From the NCBI RefSeq assembly GCF_003337275.1, contig NZ_QPJQ01000012.1, positions 1 to 64,000 of the forward strand: a stretch of DNA of 64,000 bases. Reading direction: 5' to 3'. This stretch comes from Marinomonas foliarum (GTDB taxonomy: Bacteria; Pseudomonadota; Gammaproteobacteria; Pseudomonadales; Marinomonadaceae). The position numbers and the translations under genes are program-made. This document shows, piece by piece, positions 46,341 through 54,774 of the stretch. Each line of letters starts with the position of its first letter. The first letter of the stretch is position 1. The notes beneath the pieces are model-generated. The model did not search any database, had not been told where the DNA came from, and saw only the letters and a program-made list of their open reading frames with translations.

Positions 46341-47470
46341 GTGCCATGGTTGAGGGGCAGTTCATTGCGCCAAATAGAATTAATGCTGGAATGCCGCTAC
46401 TCCAAGTTGAAGAGGAAGCGAGTATTTCACCTTATGAATTCATGCCGAGCTGGTTTTTTTACGCCCCAGTTGTCGTGCAGAGTTTGTTTCTTGGGCTGCG
46501 TCACGGTGATGTTTGTTTACCTTTAATCGCTAACCCAAGCATCAAGTTGAGCGGCATGGTGGGCGAATCCAAAACAGACATATTGAATTTGGCTGGTCCG
46601 GTAGCCAAGAAATGGATCGAACCTTTTATTACCCTGACAAAAAACCAAGAAAGCGTTGCTGTGCAATTCGAAAACGCACAGCAAGCAATGGACGTTGCTC
46701 AGTTGTCATTTCCCATTGTGGCTAAGCCTGATTTAGGTTGTCGTGGTGTTGGCGTCAAGCTACTGAAATCCGCAGCGCAACTTCATGAATATATTGAAAC
46801 GTTTCCTACCTCCGCTCAGTTTCTACTGCAACGTAAAGCGCCATATCAAGCGGAAGCAGGCGTCTTCTATGTGCGTTATCCAGGGCAAGAACAGGGCGAG
46901 ATTATTTCCATCACCTTGAAATACGCCCCCAGTGTCGTTGGTGACGGCACGCACAGTTTGAGACAGCTGATTGAGCGTTGCCCACGAGCCGGTCAGTTAG
47001 CGCATTTGTATTTCCCACGTCATACACAAAAGCTGGATTGGATTCCCGCAGACGGTGAGGAATATCCTCTCGCGTTTGCTGGCAGTCACAGCCGTGGCTC
47101 GATTTTTCGTAATGGCAATCAATACATCACGCAAGCATTAACGCGAAAATTGGATGAGATCTTAAAAGACGTTGATGGCTACTACTACGGCCGTTTAGAC
47201 ATCAAGTTTGCCGACATTGAGTCTTTCATGGCAGGCGAAAACTTTTCCATTTTAGAAATGAATGGCGCGAGCAGCGAAGCGACCCATATTTGGGACCGCA
47301 ATACCAGGTTATCCGAAATTTTTAGCACCTTGCTAAAGCAGTATCGAATTTTATTCGAGATAGGTGCCTTGCAGAAAAAGCGTGGTTTTAAATCACCGAC
47401 CATTCGAGCTTTGTTAAAAGCGTGGCGAGAAGAAAAAGCACTTATTCAGCATTATCCGGCTACTGATTAA
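46337..47470 (+). CDS. ATP-grasp domain ligase-like protein
   Basis: 377 residues. An N-terminal region (SPYEFMPSWFFYAPVVVQSL) unique to this family is followed by an ATP-grasp fold: FPIVAKPDLGCRGVGVKLL (ATP lysine), FLLQRKAPYQAEAG, SVVGDGTHSLRQLI and the metal-ligand segment GRLDIKFADIE...ILEMNGASSEATH. ATP-grasp enzymes make acyl-phosphate intermediates to join a carboxylate to an amine or thiol. The D-Ala ligase-like GEN...EMN pattern is present, but the substrate is unknown. The ATG overlaps the DedA stop. Confidence 0.85.
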   Translation: MSAMVEGQFIAPNRINAGMPLLQVEEEASISPYEFMPSWFFYAPVVVQSLFLGLRHGDVCLPLIANPSIKLSGMVGESKTDILNLAGPVAKKWIEPFITLTKNQESVAVQFENAQQAMDVAQLSFPIVAKPDLGCRGVGVKLLKSAAQLHEYIETFPTSAQFLLQRKAPYQAEAGVFYVRYPGQEQGEIISITLKYAPSVVGDGTHSLRQLIERCPRAGQLAHLYFPRHTQKLDWIPADGEEYPLAFAGSHSRGSIFRNGNQYITQALTRKLDEILKDVDGYYYGRLDIKFADIESFMAGENFSILEMNGASSEATHIWDRNTRLSEIFSTLLKQYRILFEIGALQKKRGFKSPTIRALLKAWREEKALIQHYPATD

Positions 47471-47499
47471 ATTAAGAGACGTTCTTGTAAGGAAAACCT

Positions 47500-48054
47500 A
47501 TGCAATCGGTATTGAAAAAAAGACAAGTCAGAGACTTCCCAGCAGCGACCTATACGCCAACGGTGCAAGGTTGTCTTGAGGTGTTTGCTCAGGCTTCTCG
47601 TTGTTTGCAGATGCTCGACGATGACGCTTATCAAGCGTCGATGAAGCCTGTGGTGAACAGTTCTATTGGTGAGCATTTTCGTCATTGGTTAGATGTCTTT
47701 AATGCCGTTTATCAAGCGGGAATAGTGATTGATTATAACCAACGTCGTCGTGGTCATAGGGTGGAAACATCGCGCTCTGTTGCCTTAGTTGAAATCGACG
47801 AGCTGACAAACTGGCTTACTGGCTTATCGGAAAAAGAGCTTAAGAAAAACGTGAATGTTTTGACCGGAGTCTCTGTTTTGCATACGCAAGCCTGTCTCAT
47901 GTCTTCGACCTTGGAGCGCGAAATTACTTTTGCGGCACTGCATGCGAATCATCATTTTGCCATGGTGAAAGTGGCCGCCAGTTTAATGAATAAAAGTATC
48001 GATGAGGACTTTGGCATTGCGCCAGCCACCGCAACGTTTTTAAGAGGCCAATAA
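47500..48054 (+). CDS. DinB-like protein
   Basis: 184 residues, a helical-bundle protein with histidines placed as in the DinB/YfiT metal-binding fold: SIGEHFRHWLDVFNAVYQ (first His) and FAALHANHHFAMVKVAAS (second and third). DinB-like proteins use a metal for thiol-S-transferase or related reactions. Its neighbours on both sides are within 30 bases, in the seven-gene unit. Ribosome binding site AAGGAAAAC. Specific function unknown. Confidence 0.75.
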   Translation: MQSVLKKRQVRDFPAATYTPTVQGCLEVFAQASRCLQMLDDDAYQASMKPVVNSSIGEHFRHWLDVFNAVYQAGIVIDYNQRRRGHRVETSRSVALVEIDELTNWLTGLSEKELKKNVNVLTGVSVLHTQACLMSSTLEREITFAALHANHHFAMVKVAASLMNKSIDEDFGIAPATATFLRGQ

Positions 48055-48056
48055 TT

Positions 48057-48842
48057 ATGTGTTCGGTTTCTTGGTGGATTGATGAATCAGGTTATCAATT
48101 ATTCTTCAATCGTGATGAGCAAAAAGCACGAGCTCCCGCCTTGTCGCCTCAGTCTTTTGCTCTGCAAGGCATCCAAGTTCTCATGCCGATTGATCCTGTG
48201 GGCAAGGGTAGTTGGATTAGCTTAAACGAGGCCGGTGTGTCTTTGTGTTTACTCAATAACTATCAAGGCAAAACGCCGTCAGGCCAACTGACGAGCCGTG
48301 GGCAATTGGTCAAGCAATTATCCAGTGCTACAGGGCTTGCCCAAATTGAATGGCAGTTTGCTCAGCTGGACCTGCAACAGCTTGCCCCTTTTACCTTGCT
48401 GGCTTTTGAGCTGGGTAATAGCAAGGTTAGAGAGTTTCAATGGGATGGTGAAAACGCATCGATTCTTTATGCCCAATCACCGCATTTTTCGTCTGCAGTG
48501 GAGCTAGAAGGAGTCACGGCCTATCGACAATCCGTCTATGAGGAACTCGCTGTCGAAAGCGCTGACGATTTGCTGTTGTTTCATTCTCAGCACCATCCAG
48601 AGCAGTCTCATTTCTCGGTTTGTATGCACAGAGAAGATGCTCAAACCGTGAGCTTCACTCGCATTCAGGTCGCAAAAGACAATTTTCAAATGAGCTATGT
48701 GGCCGGATCGCCTTGCTCGAATTTAGCGCCACAAGCGTTGGCGTCTCAGAGCTATTGTTTTCAAGACAATGGTTTTCAAAGCAATCGTTCTCAAGACACG
48801 TGTTTTCACGAAAAGGTTTCCCTCGTTACTGGTTCTTATTAA
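48057..48842 (+). CDS. NRDE (TANGO2-like) family protein
   Basis: 261 residues. It begins MCSVSW with Cys at position 2 and the FNRDE motif near 18-22, then GKGSWISLNEAG, as in NRDE/TANGO2 proteins. The N-terminal Cys2 resembles an Ntn-hydrolase nucleophile. TANGO2 relatives are linked to haem handling and lipid balance in eukaryotes. The C-terminus carries four degenerate five-residue repeats (CFQDN, GFQSN, RSQDT, CFHEK). It lies two bases after the DinB-like stop. Confidence 0.85.
   Translation: MCSVSWWIDESGYQLFFNRDEQKARAPALSPQSFALQGIQVLMPIDPVGKGSWISLNEAGVSLCLLNNYQGKTPSGQLTSRGQLVKQLSSATGLAQIEWQFAQLDLQQLAPFTLLAFELGNSKVREFQWDGENASILYAQSPHFSSAVELEGVTAYRQSVYEELAVESADDLLLFHSQHHPEQSHFSVCMHREDAQTVSFTRIQVAKDNFQMSYVAGSPCSNLAPQALASQSYCFQDNGFQSNRSQDTCFHEKVSLVTGSY
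48756..48815 (+). repeat. Four degenerate 15-bp tandem repeats inside the NRDE gene
   Basis: Consecutive 15-base units beginning TGTTTTCAAGACAAT, GGTTTTCAAAGCAAT, CGTTCTCAAGACACG and TGTTTTCACGAAAAG encode five-residue repeats at the protein C-terminus. In-frame slippage would change copy number without breaking the gene. Confidence 0.65.
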
Positions 48843-48861
48843 TCAAAATTTAGGAGTTGTT

Positions 48862-49305
48862 ATGACGCGTTTAATGATGTTTTTAGCCGTGTTTATAAGC
48901 AGTTTTGCCCTAGCGCAAGATGAGATTTATACCGGCTATTTTAGTAATAAAGCACTTAGCGGCTATGACACGGTTGCTTACTTTACGGACCAAAAACCGG
49001 TCGAAGGCAGTTCCAAGTTCGTCACTGAATATAAAGGCGCTGATTGGTATTTTGCCTCGCAACAGCATCTCGATATGTTCAAAGCTGAACCGGAAAAATA
49101 CGCTCCGCAATATGGTGGCTATTGCGCTTGGGCTGTGTCTGCCAAGAATGACTTCGCCTCTTCTGATCCAAAAGATTGGGCCGTGGTTGATGGCAAGCTG
49201 TATCTGAATTATGACGACAACATTAAACGCAAGTGGGACCAAGATCCTGTGTTGCACATCAAACAAGCGGATGCCAATTGGCCAAGCCTGATCGGTAAAA
49301 AATAA
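48862..49305 (+). CDS. Exported YHS domain protein
   Basis: 147 residues from ATG 48862, which has AGGAG 6 bases upstream; the longer open frame overlaps the NRDE gene. A signal peptide is likely (MTRLMMFLAVFISSFALA, cleavage near ALA-QD). The YHS-like domain spans LSGYDTVAYFTDQKPVEGSS to KYAPQYGGYCAWAVS, including the conserved FASQQHLDMFKAEPEKYAP helix. YHS domains bind or sense metals in several proteins. It has one Cys in GGYCAW. Part of the OlsF-linked unit. Confidence 0.86.
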   Translation: MTRLMMFLAVFISSFALAQDEIYTGYFSNKALSGYDTVAYFTDQKPVEGSSKFVTEYKGADWYFASQQHLDMFKAEPEKYAPQYGGYCAWAVSAKNDFASSDPKDWAVVDGKLYLNYDDNIKRKWDQDPVLHIKQADANWPSLIGKK

Positions 49306-49328
49306 TACTTATAAATAGGGTCAATAAA

Positions 49329-49781
49329 ATGAATAAGCAAATTGTGAAATATGTACCAACGGTGTTTATCGCCTTTGTGTTTGTGCAGTCGCTGTTTTTT
49401 AAATTCACTGGTTCCTACGAAACCGACCATATCTTCGGCGTGTTGGGTACTTGGTCTGGCTTGGAATTCTTCGGTCATTACGGTGGCTACATTCTTGGCG
49501 TGGCCGAACTGATTGCTGCTGTTTTGCTCTTTACTCGTTGGCATGGTTTGGGGGCTTTGATGGCAATGGGCATTATGAGTGGTGCGATTATTTTTCACCT
49601 ATTTACTCCGCTTGGCGTAGTGATGCCTGAGTTTAATGCAGCCGATGAAGTCGTCGGCAATGACGGTGGTTTGCTGTTTATCATGGCGTGTTTGGTTTGG
49701 TTATGTGCGGTGTTTTTATCGCTTCGGGATCTTAAAAATCCACAAGGCATCCTAAACAAAATTATCAAGAGCGGAGTCTGA
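49329..49781 (+). CDS. DoxX-like membrane protein
   Basis: 150-residue inner-membrane protein with four hydrophobic segments (about 8-26, 52-72, 76-98, 110-130). The pattern QSLFFKFTGSYETDHIF, GHYGGYILGVAELIAAVLL resembles DoxX/DoxD-type small membrane proteins, which are sometimes tied to thiol or quinone redox. Similarity is moderate. Its neighbours are the exported YHS protein upstream (24 bases) and olsF downstream (two bases). Confidence 0.75.
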   Translation: MNKQIVKYVPTVFIAFVFVQSLFFKFTGSYETDHIFGVLGTWSGLEFFGHYGGYILGVAELIAAVLLFTRWHGLGALMAMGIMSGAIIFHLFTPLGVVMPEFNAADEVVGNDGGLLFIMACLVWLCAVFLSLRDLKNPQGILNKIIKSGV

Positions 49782-49783
49782 TT

Positions 49784-51571
49784 ATGTTGGCCAGTCCTTT
49801 TCGTTTAAAAAGAATCACGCCATTTGGCGTTGGAGAATCCGTTCTTGAATGGGCGACAGGACTCGCTAAATTAGATCGCTTGTATCAACAAAGGCCCAGC
49901 AGCCAGACCAGCTTTGAATTTATGCGTTACACCCTCGAAGCGTTGAACATTGATTATTCCATTGCCAAAGGTGCCGCTGAGAATATTCCCCAAAATGGGC
50001 CTGTGGTAATTGTTGCCAACCATCCTCTTGGCGCGATTGAAGGTGTGGTCTTGGCAGACCTAGTTGGACGCGTTCGCAGTGATGTAAAAGTACTGGCCAA
50101 TGAGTTACTCAAGCGTTTGCCAGAAATCAGTGACTTATTTATTGGCGTGGATGTGTTTGGCGGTAAATCGGCGCAACGCACCAATGGCAAGGCGATTCGA
50201 GATGCTCATCGGCATTTGGCTGAGGGCGGTGTGTTAATTGTTTTTCCTGCAGGGGAAGTGTCCACTTATCCGAAAAAATCTAATGATCAGTCAGCAGAAA
50301 AGTCGATAGAAAAGCAGGCGTTAGCCGACATCGAATGGAGTCAGTCGGTCGCTAATTTCTTAAATCGCAGCGAAGCGACGACGGTGCCGATTTTTATTAA
50401 TGGCAAAAATAGCGAGTTGTTTTATCAAGCCGGTCGTATCCATCCTTTGCTACGAACCGCTATGTTGGGCCGAGAACTGCTTAATAAAAAATCCTCAGTC
50501 ATTGAGATTTCTATCGGCAGTGCTATACCGTTTGCGGAAGTAAGCCAGTTTGAAAGCAATCAAGATCTTGTCAGCTACTTACGTTTGAATACCTATTTAA
50601 TGAGCCCTCAACATGCTCAGGAATCGGTTGTCCAAGATGACAACAAAGATTTACCCATCATCGAGCCGATTGATCCGAGTCTTTTAGAGAATGAAATTGC
50701 CAATCTGCCAGGCGATATGCTGTTGCTGAAGCAAGGTGAGTTCAGTGTTTATTGCACTCCGACGCAATCTATCCCTTTGCTGATGCAAGACATTGGCCGT
50801 ATCCGCGAAGAAAACTTCCGCGCGGTGGGCGAGGGTAGTGGTTTGGCCTGTGACGTGGATGAATACGACCTTTATTATCATCAATTGTTTGTTTGGCATC
50901 ATGGCAATAAAGAAGTCGTCGGGGCTTATCGCATGGGGTTAGTGGATAAGCTTATTGAAGCGCATGGCTTAAAAGGGTTGTACTCACGCAGCTTGTTTAA
51001 CTATGACCAAGCGTTTATCGATAGCCTAGATCACAGCATTGAGATGGGGCGTTCGGTTGTCGCAGCTAAGTATCAAAAGAATTTAAATTCGCTGCTCTTG
51101 CTATGGAAGGGGATTGCTACCTTTGCTTCTCGCAACCCAAAATATACGCATTTATTTGGCCCTGTCAGCATCAGTAATGAATACAGCCATACGGCACGTC
51201 AATTGATCGCTGCAACCTTGTCGATTCATTATTACGATAAAGAGAAAGCCTGCTTGGTGATGCCATCGACGCCACTGCGCAACAGCGGTTCCGTGTTTTG
51301 GCAACCTAATTTGTTGTCTTCCTTGGCGAGTGTCACCTTGCTGTCTAAAGTCTTATCGCGAATGGAGCAGGGCAAAGGTTTGCCCGTATTGATTCGCCAG
51401 TATTTAAAAATGAACGGTAAGCTGGTGTGCTTTAATGTCGATCCAGCTTTTCATAATTCACTGGACGGCTTAATTGTGGTGAATTTAAAAGAGGTGCCTT
51501 TGTCTATTTTGGCAAAATACATGGGACAAGAGGACGCTAAGCGATACTTAGAAACAGTCTTGAAAAAATAG
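49784..51571 (+). CDS. olsF: Bifunctional ornithine lipid synthase OlsF
   Basis: 595 residues joining two acyltransferases. The N-terminal half is a PlsC-like O-acyltransferase (VIVANHPLGAIEGVVLADLV, DVFGGKSAQRTNGKAIRDA, LIVFPAGEVS). The C-terminal half is an OlsB-like N-acyltransferase (AYRMGLVDKLIEAHGLKGLY, SIEMGRSVVAAKYQ, LFGPVSISNEYS). In OlsF, the C-terminal domain acylates ornithine and the N-terminal domain adds the second fatty acid, giving a phosphorus-free membrane lipid. Length fits the family. It is last in the seven-gene unit and is followed by a hairpin terminator. Confidence 0.9.
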   Translation: MLASPFRLKRITPFGVGESVLEWATGLAKLDRLYQQRPSSQTSFEFMRYTLEALNIDYSIAKGAAENIPQNGPVVIVANHPLGAIEGVVLADLVGRVRSDVKVLANELLKRLPEISDLFIGVDVFGGKSAQRTNGKAIRDAHRHLAEGGVLIVFPAGEVSTYPKKSNDQSAEKSIEKQALADIEWSQSVANFLNRSEATTVPIFINGKNSELFYQAGRIHPLLRTAMLGRELLNKKSSVIEISIGSAIPFAEVSQFESNQDLVSYLRLNTYLMSPQHAQESVVQDDNKDLPIIEPIDPSLLENEIANLPGDMLLLKQGEFSVYCTPTQSIPLLMQDIGRIREENFRAVGEGSGLACDVDEYDLYYHQLFVWHHGNKEVVGAYRMGLVDKLIEAHGLKGLYSRSLFNYDQAFIDSLDHSIEMGRSVVAAKYQKNLNSLLLLWKGIATFASRNPKYTHLFGPVSISNEYSHTARQLIAATLSIHYYDKEKACLVMPSTPLRNSGSVFWQPNLLSSLASVTLLSKVLSRMEQGKGLPVLIRQYLKMNGKLVCFNVDPAFHNSLDGLIVVNLKEVPLSILAKYMGQEDAKRYLETVLKK

Positions 51572-51585
51572 CCCAAGAGATAGCA

Positions 51586-51640
51586 ATCATGGTGGCTGAA
51601 CGAAATGCGTCACAGCCTCCATGATCATGTTTGGTTTTTT
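51586..51640 (+). terminator. Terminator after olsF
   Basis: ATCATGG-T-GGCTG (51586-51598) pairs with CAGCC-T-CCATGAT (51613-51625), a 13-bp stem with one T/T mismatch, followed 8 bases later by TTTTTT. Beyond it, the rest of the 313-base gap before cydA shows no gene. Confidence 0.65.
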
Positions 51641-51884
51641 ATCTTCAAGTTTTAGAACCCTTTCATCACCTCTTCAAACAATCTTTTTTACTACTTATTC
51701 CTTTCACTCTCTTTATCTTGATCTAACGCAATGTTTCAAATCAAAACAGCACTCATAATCTGGCCTTATAGTAAGCCTTGAAATGTTTTGAGGCTTCGGT
51801 GGGCGTTGGATAACAAGAACACTCAATCAAGTAAGTGTCTACGATCGTCTTTTTTTCTCAATCAAATGAATGGGTTGAAGCTAT

Positions 51885-53459
51885 ATGATTAACGAAGCTG
51901 TAGTGGATTTATCGCGATTTCAGTTTGCTTTCACTGCTCTGTACCACTATTTGTTTGTCCCTTTAACACTAGGGATGGCTTTCTTATTGGCAATCATGGA
52001 GTCTGTCTATGTAATTACCGGTAAGCAAGTCTACAAAGACATGGTGAAGTTTTGGGGTAAACTTTTTGGTATTAACTTTGCGCTAGGTGTAACAACGGGT
52101 TTGACAATGGAGTTCCAGTTCGGAACGAACTGGTCTTACTACTCTCATTACGTTGGCGATATTTTTGGTGCACCTTTAGCCATTGAGGGCTTGATGGCCT
52201 TCTTCCTTGAGTCGACATTGGTTGGTTTATTTTTCTTTGGCTGGGATCGCCTCAGTAAAGTGAAACATTTAATGGTGACTTGGGGCGTAGCGCTAGGTTC
52301 TAACTTGTCAGCTTTGTGGATCCTGATCGCCAATGGCTGGATGCAAAATCCAGTAGGATCAGAGTTCAACTACGAAACCATGCGTATGGAGCTCGTCGAC
52401 TTTGGTGCTTTGATATTAAACCCAGTGGCGCAGGTGAAATTTGTTCACACCGTATCAGCAGGCTACACAACAGGGGCGATGTTTGTTCTGGTTATTTCAA
52501 GCTACTACTTATTGAAAGGCCGTGACCTTGCGTTTGCTCGCCGTTCTTTCGCTATCGCTTCAGCGTTTGGTTTAGCGTCTATCTTGAGCGTTATCCTTCT
52601 AGGTGACGAATCTGGTTACGAGCTAGGCGAAGTGCAAAAAGTGAAATTAGCAGCGGTTGAAGCGGAGTGGGAAACACAAGAAGCACCAGCAGACTTCACC
52701 TTAATCGGCTTTCCAAACCAAGAGCTTGAAGAAACCGAGTTTGCTATCAAAATTCCTGGGCTAATGGGCTTGATCGCAACACGCTCTCTAGACAAAGAAG
52801 TAACAGGCATCAAAGAGCTGAAAGAGCATAACCGCCAACGAATTATCAATGGTATTTATGCCAACCAGTTGCTTGAGAAGTTACGCAGCGGTTCAACGGA
52901 TCCGCTAGTAAAAGAAAACTTCGAGAAAGTAAAAGACGATCTTGGTTACGGATTGTTGGTAACAGCATTCAATGAAGACATGAACAAAGTGACATCTGAA
53001 GAGATCGATCAAGCGGTTGAATACTCTATTCCGCAAGTTGCGCCATTGTTCTTTGCCTTCCGCATCATGGTCGGCTGTGGTTTCCTAATGTTGTTTGTCT
53101 TCGCTGCTGCTTTTTACCAAAACGCGCGTCGTCGCATTGGTCAAAGTCCTTTGTTCCTGAAATTTATCGTAATTTGTTTACCACTTCCTTGGATTGCCAA
53201 TGAAGCAGGTTGGTTTGTTGCGGAATACGGTCGTCAGCCTTGGGCTATTGGTGAAATATTACCGGTTCATGTTGCGGTCTCTAGCTTAACAGCCACAGAG
53301 ATCTGGATCAGCCTTGCAGGCTTCGGGCTTCTTTATACAGCGTTCTTAATTGCTGAGATGTACTTGATGATTCGCTTTGCGAAACAAGGCCCTTCTAGCT
53401 TGCATACTGGACGTTACGCACTTGAACAAGAAACGGCTCAGCTAAAACAAGGGGTGTAA
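51885..53459 (+). CDS. cydA: Cytochrome bd ubiquinol oxidase subunit I
   Basis: Quinol-oxidising subunit of the high-oxygen-affinity terminal oxidase. 524 residues, close to E. coli CydA, with the long Q-loop including the acidic region after residue 240. Haem ligands: His in [15 protein letters not shown] (near 19), His in [13 protein letters not shown] (near 187), Met in [12 protein letters not shown] (near 397). [18 protein letters not shown] is the conserved C-terminal motif. First gene of cydABXDC. Ribosome binding site GGGTTGAAG. No clear FNR or ArcA box was found upstream. Confidence 0.97.
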   Translation: MINEAVVDLSRFQFAFTALYHYLFVPLTLGMAFLLAIMESVYVITGKQVYKDMVKFWGKLFGINFALGVTTGLTMEFQFGTNWSYYSHYVGDIFGAPLAIEGLMAFFLESTLVGLFFFGWDRLSKVKHLMVTWGVALGSNLSALWILIANGWMQNPVGSEFNYETMRMELVDFGALILNPVAQVKFVHTVSAGYTTGAMFVLVISSYYLLKGRDLAFARRSFAIASAFGLASILSVILLGDESGYELGEVQKVKLAAVEAEWETQEAPADFTLIGFPNQELEETEFAIKIPGLMGLIATRSLDKEVTGIKELKEHNRQRIINGIYANQLLEKLRSGSTDPLVKENFEKVKDDLGYGLLVTAFNEDMNKVTSEEIDQAVEYSIPQVAPLFFAFRIMVGCGFLMLFVFAAAFYQNARRRIGQSPLFLKFIVICLPLPWIANEAGWFVAEYGRQPWAIGEILPVHVAVSSLTATEIWISLAGFGLLYTAFLIAEMYLMIRFAKQGPSSLHTGRYALEQETAQLKQGV

Positions 53460-53460
53460 G

Positions 53461-54597
53461 ATGGATTACGAATTATTAAAAGTGATTTGGTGGGTGTTGA
53501 TCGGTGTTCTACTGATTGGCTTCTCCGTGACAGACGGTTTTGACATGGGCGTTGGTAGCTTGTTGAAAGTGATCGGTGGTACGGATTCAGAACGCCGTAT
53601 CATGATCAACTCGATTGCGCCTCACTGGGACGGCAACCAAGTTTGGTTTATTACAGCAGGCGGTGCGTTATTTGCTGCTTGGCCTGTGGTGTATGCGACA
53701 GCCTTCTCTGGTTTCTACTTTGCCATGTTGTTGGTATTGGCGGCGCTATTCTTTCGCCCAATTGGTTTTGACTACCGTTCGAAACTGGAAAATACCAAAT
53801 GGCGTACAAGCTGGGACTGGGGTATCACTTTTGGTTCGGCTGTTCCGCCAATCATTTTCGGTGTAGCGTTTGGTAACTTATTACAAGGCGTGCCGTTCGA
53901 ATTTGATCAATACATGCGTGCCACTTACACCGGTTCTTTCTTTGCTCTGCTAAACCCATTTGCGATTCTTTGTGGTTTGGTCAGCTTGTTAATGCTAATG
54001 ACGCAAGGCGGTGCTTGGTTACAAATGAAGACAGATGATGCGCTACTTGAAAAAGCCAGTCGCATCACTGCAATTACCGGTGCATTAGCTGCTGTGTTGT
54101 TCATCTTGGCGGGTGTGTGGTTGGCTTATGGTATTGATGGTTATGTTTTGACCAGCGCTATCGATGGCAATGCAGTGGTAACACCTTTGATGAAAACAGC
54201 CGAAGTTCAAGCTGGTGCTTGGTTGGCTAACTATGACAAAGTGCCTGCACTTATGTTGGCTCCGCTTATCGGTATTGCAGGCATGTTGTTCGCAGCACTG
54301 ACTGCCGTGCTGAGAAAAGGCGCCTTGTCTTTCTTGAGTTCCTCTTTGGGTATTGCCGGCATTATTGTTACAGCGGGTGGGTCAATGTTCCCATTCTTGA
54401 TGCCGTCTTCAAGTTTTCCAAACATGAGTTTGACTATGTGGGATGCGACATCTAGTGAAAACACCATGATGATTATGTTTGTGGTGGCTTGTATCTTCGT
54501 ACCGATTGTTCTGGCTTACACGTTATGGAACTACTTTGTGATGTATGGTCGTCTGACTAAGAAACACATCGAAGAAAACAATCATTCACTTTACTAG
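53461..54597 (+). CDS. cydB: Cytochrome bd ubiquinol oxidase subunit II
   Basis: Partner membrane subunit of cytochrome bd. 378 residues with about eight to nine hydrophobic segments. It shows the CydB start VIWWVLIGVLLIGFSVTDGFDMG, PHWDGNQVWFITAGGALFAAWP and FFRPIGFDYRSK. It begins one base after the cydA stop, so translation is coupled. Confidence 0.97.
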   Translation: MDYELLKVIWWVLIGVLLIGFSVTDGFDMGVGSLLKVIGGTDSERRIMINSIAPHWDGNQVWFITAGGALFAAWPVVYATAFSGFYFAMLLVLAALFFRPIGFDYRSKLENTKWRTSWDWGITFGSAVPPIIFGVAFGNLLQGVPFEFDQYMRATYTGSFFALLNPFAILCGLVSLLMLMTQGGAWLQMKTDDALLEKASRITAITGALAAVLFILAGVWLAYGIDGYVLTSAIDGNAVVTPLMKTAEVQAGAWLANYDKVPALMLAPLIGIAGMLFAALTAVLRKGALSFLSSSLGIAGIIVTAGGSMFPFLMPSSSFPNMSLTMWDATSSENTMMIMFVVACIFVPIVLAYTLWNYFVMYGRLTKKHIEENNHSLY

Positions 54598-54658
54598 TCA
54601 TTGATATAGAAGATAGAGCGCTTTGGGCTCTGTCTTCTAGCAATAAGAGGAATAAGTT

Positions 54659-54769
54659 ATGTGGTATTTTGCTTGGGTTCTAGGCGTATTGTTAGCCTGT
54701 TCGTTCGGTATTGTTAATGCCGTATGGTTAGAATTTAGCGGCTACGAAGGTGAAGAGGAGCAGAAGTAA
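54659..54769 (+). CDS. cydX: Cytochrome bd small subunit CydX
   Basis: A 36-residue peptide starting MWYFAWVLGVLLACSFGIVN, with the CydX signature: Trp-Tyr at the N-terminus, a single membrane helix and an acidic C-terminus (YEGEEEQK). CydX stabilises the CydAB haems. It is too short for ordinary gene calling. AGAGG precedes the ATG. It sits between cydB and cydD, as expected, five bases before cydD. Confidence 0.95.
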   Translation: MWYFAWVLGVLLACSFGIVNAVWLEFSGYEGEEEQK

Positions 54770-54774
54770 ACCCA

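Noticed and set aside
51700..51884. FNR-like TTGAT...ATCAA halves upstream of cydA
   Set aside because: The halves near 51718-51745 are far more than the required four bases apart, so this is not an FNR box.
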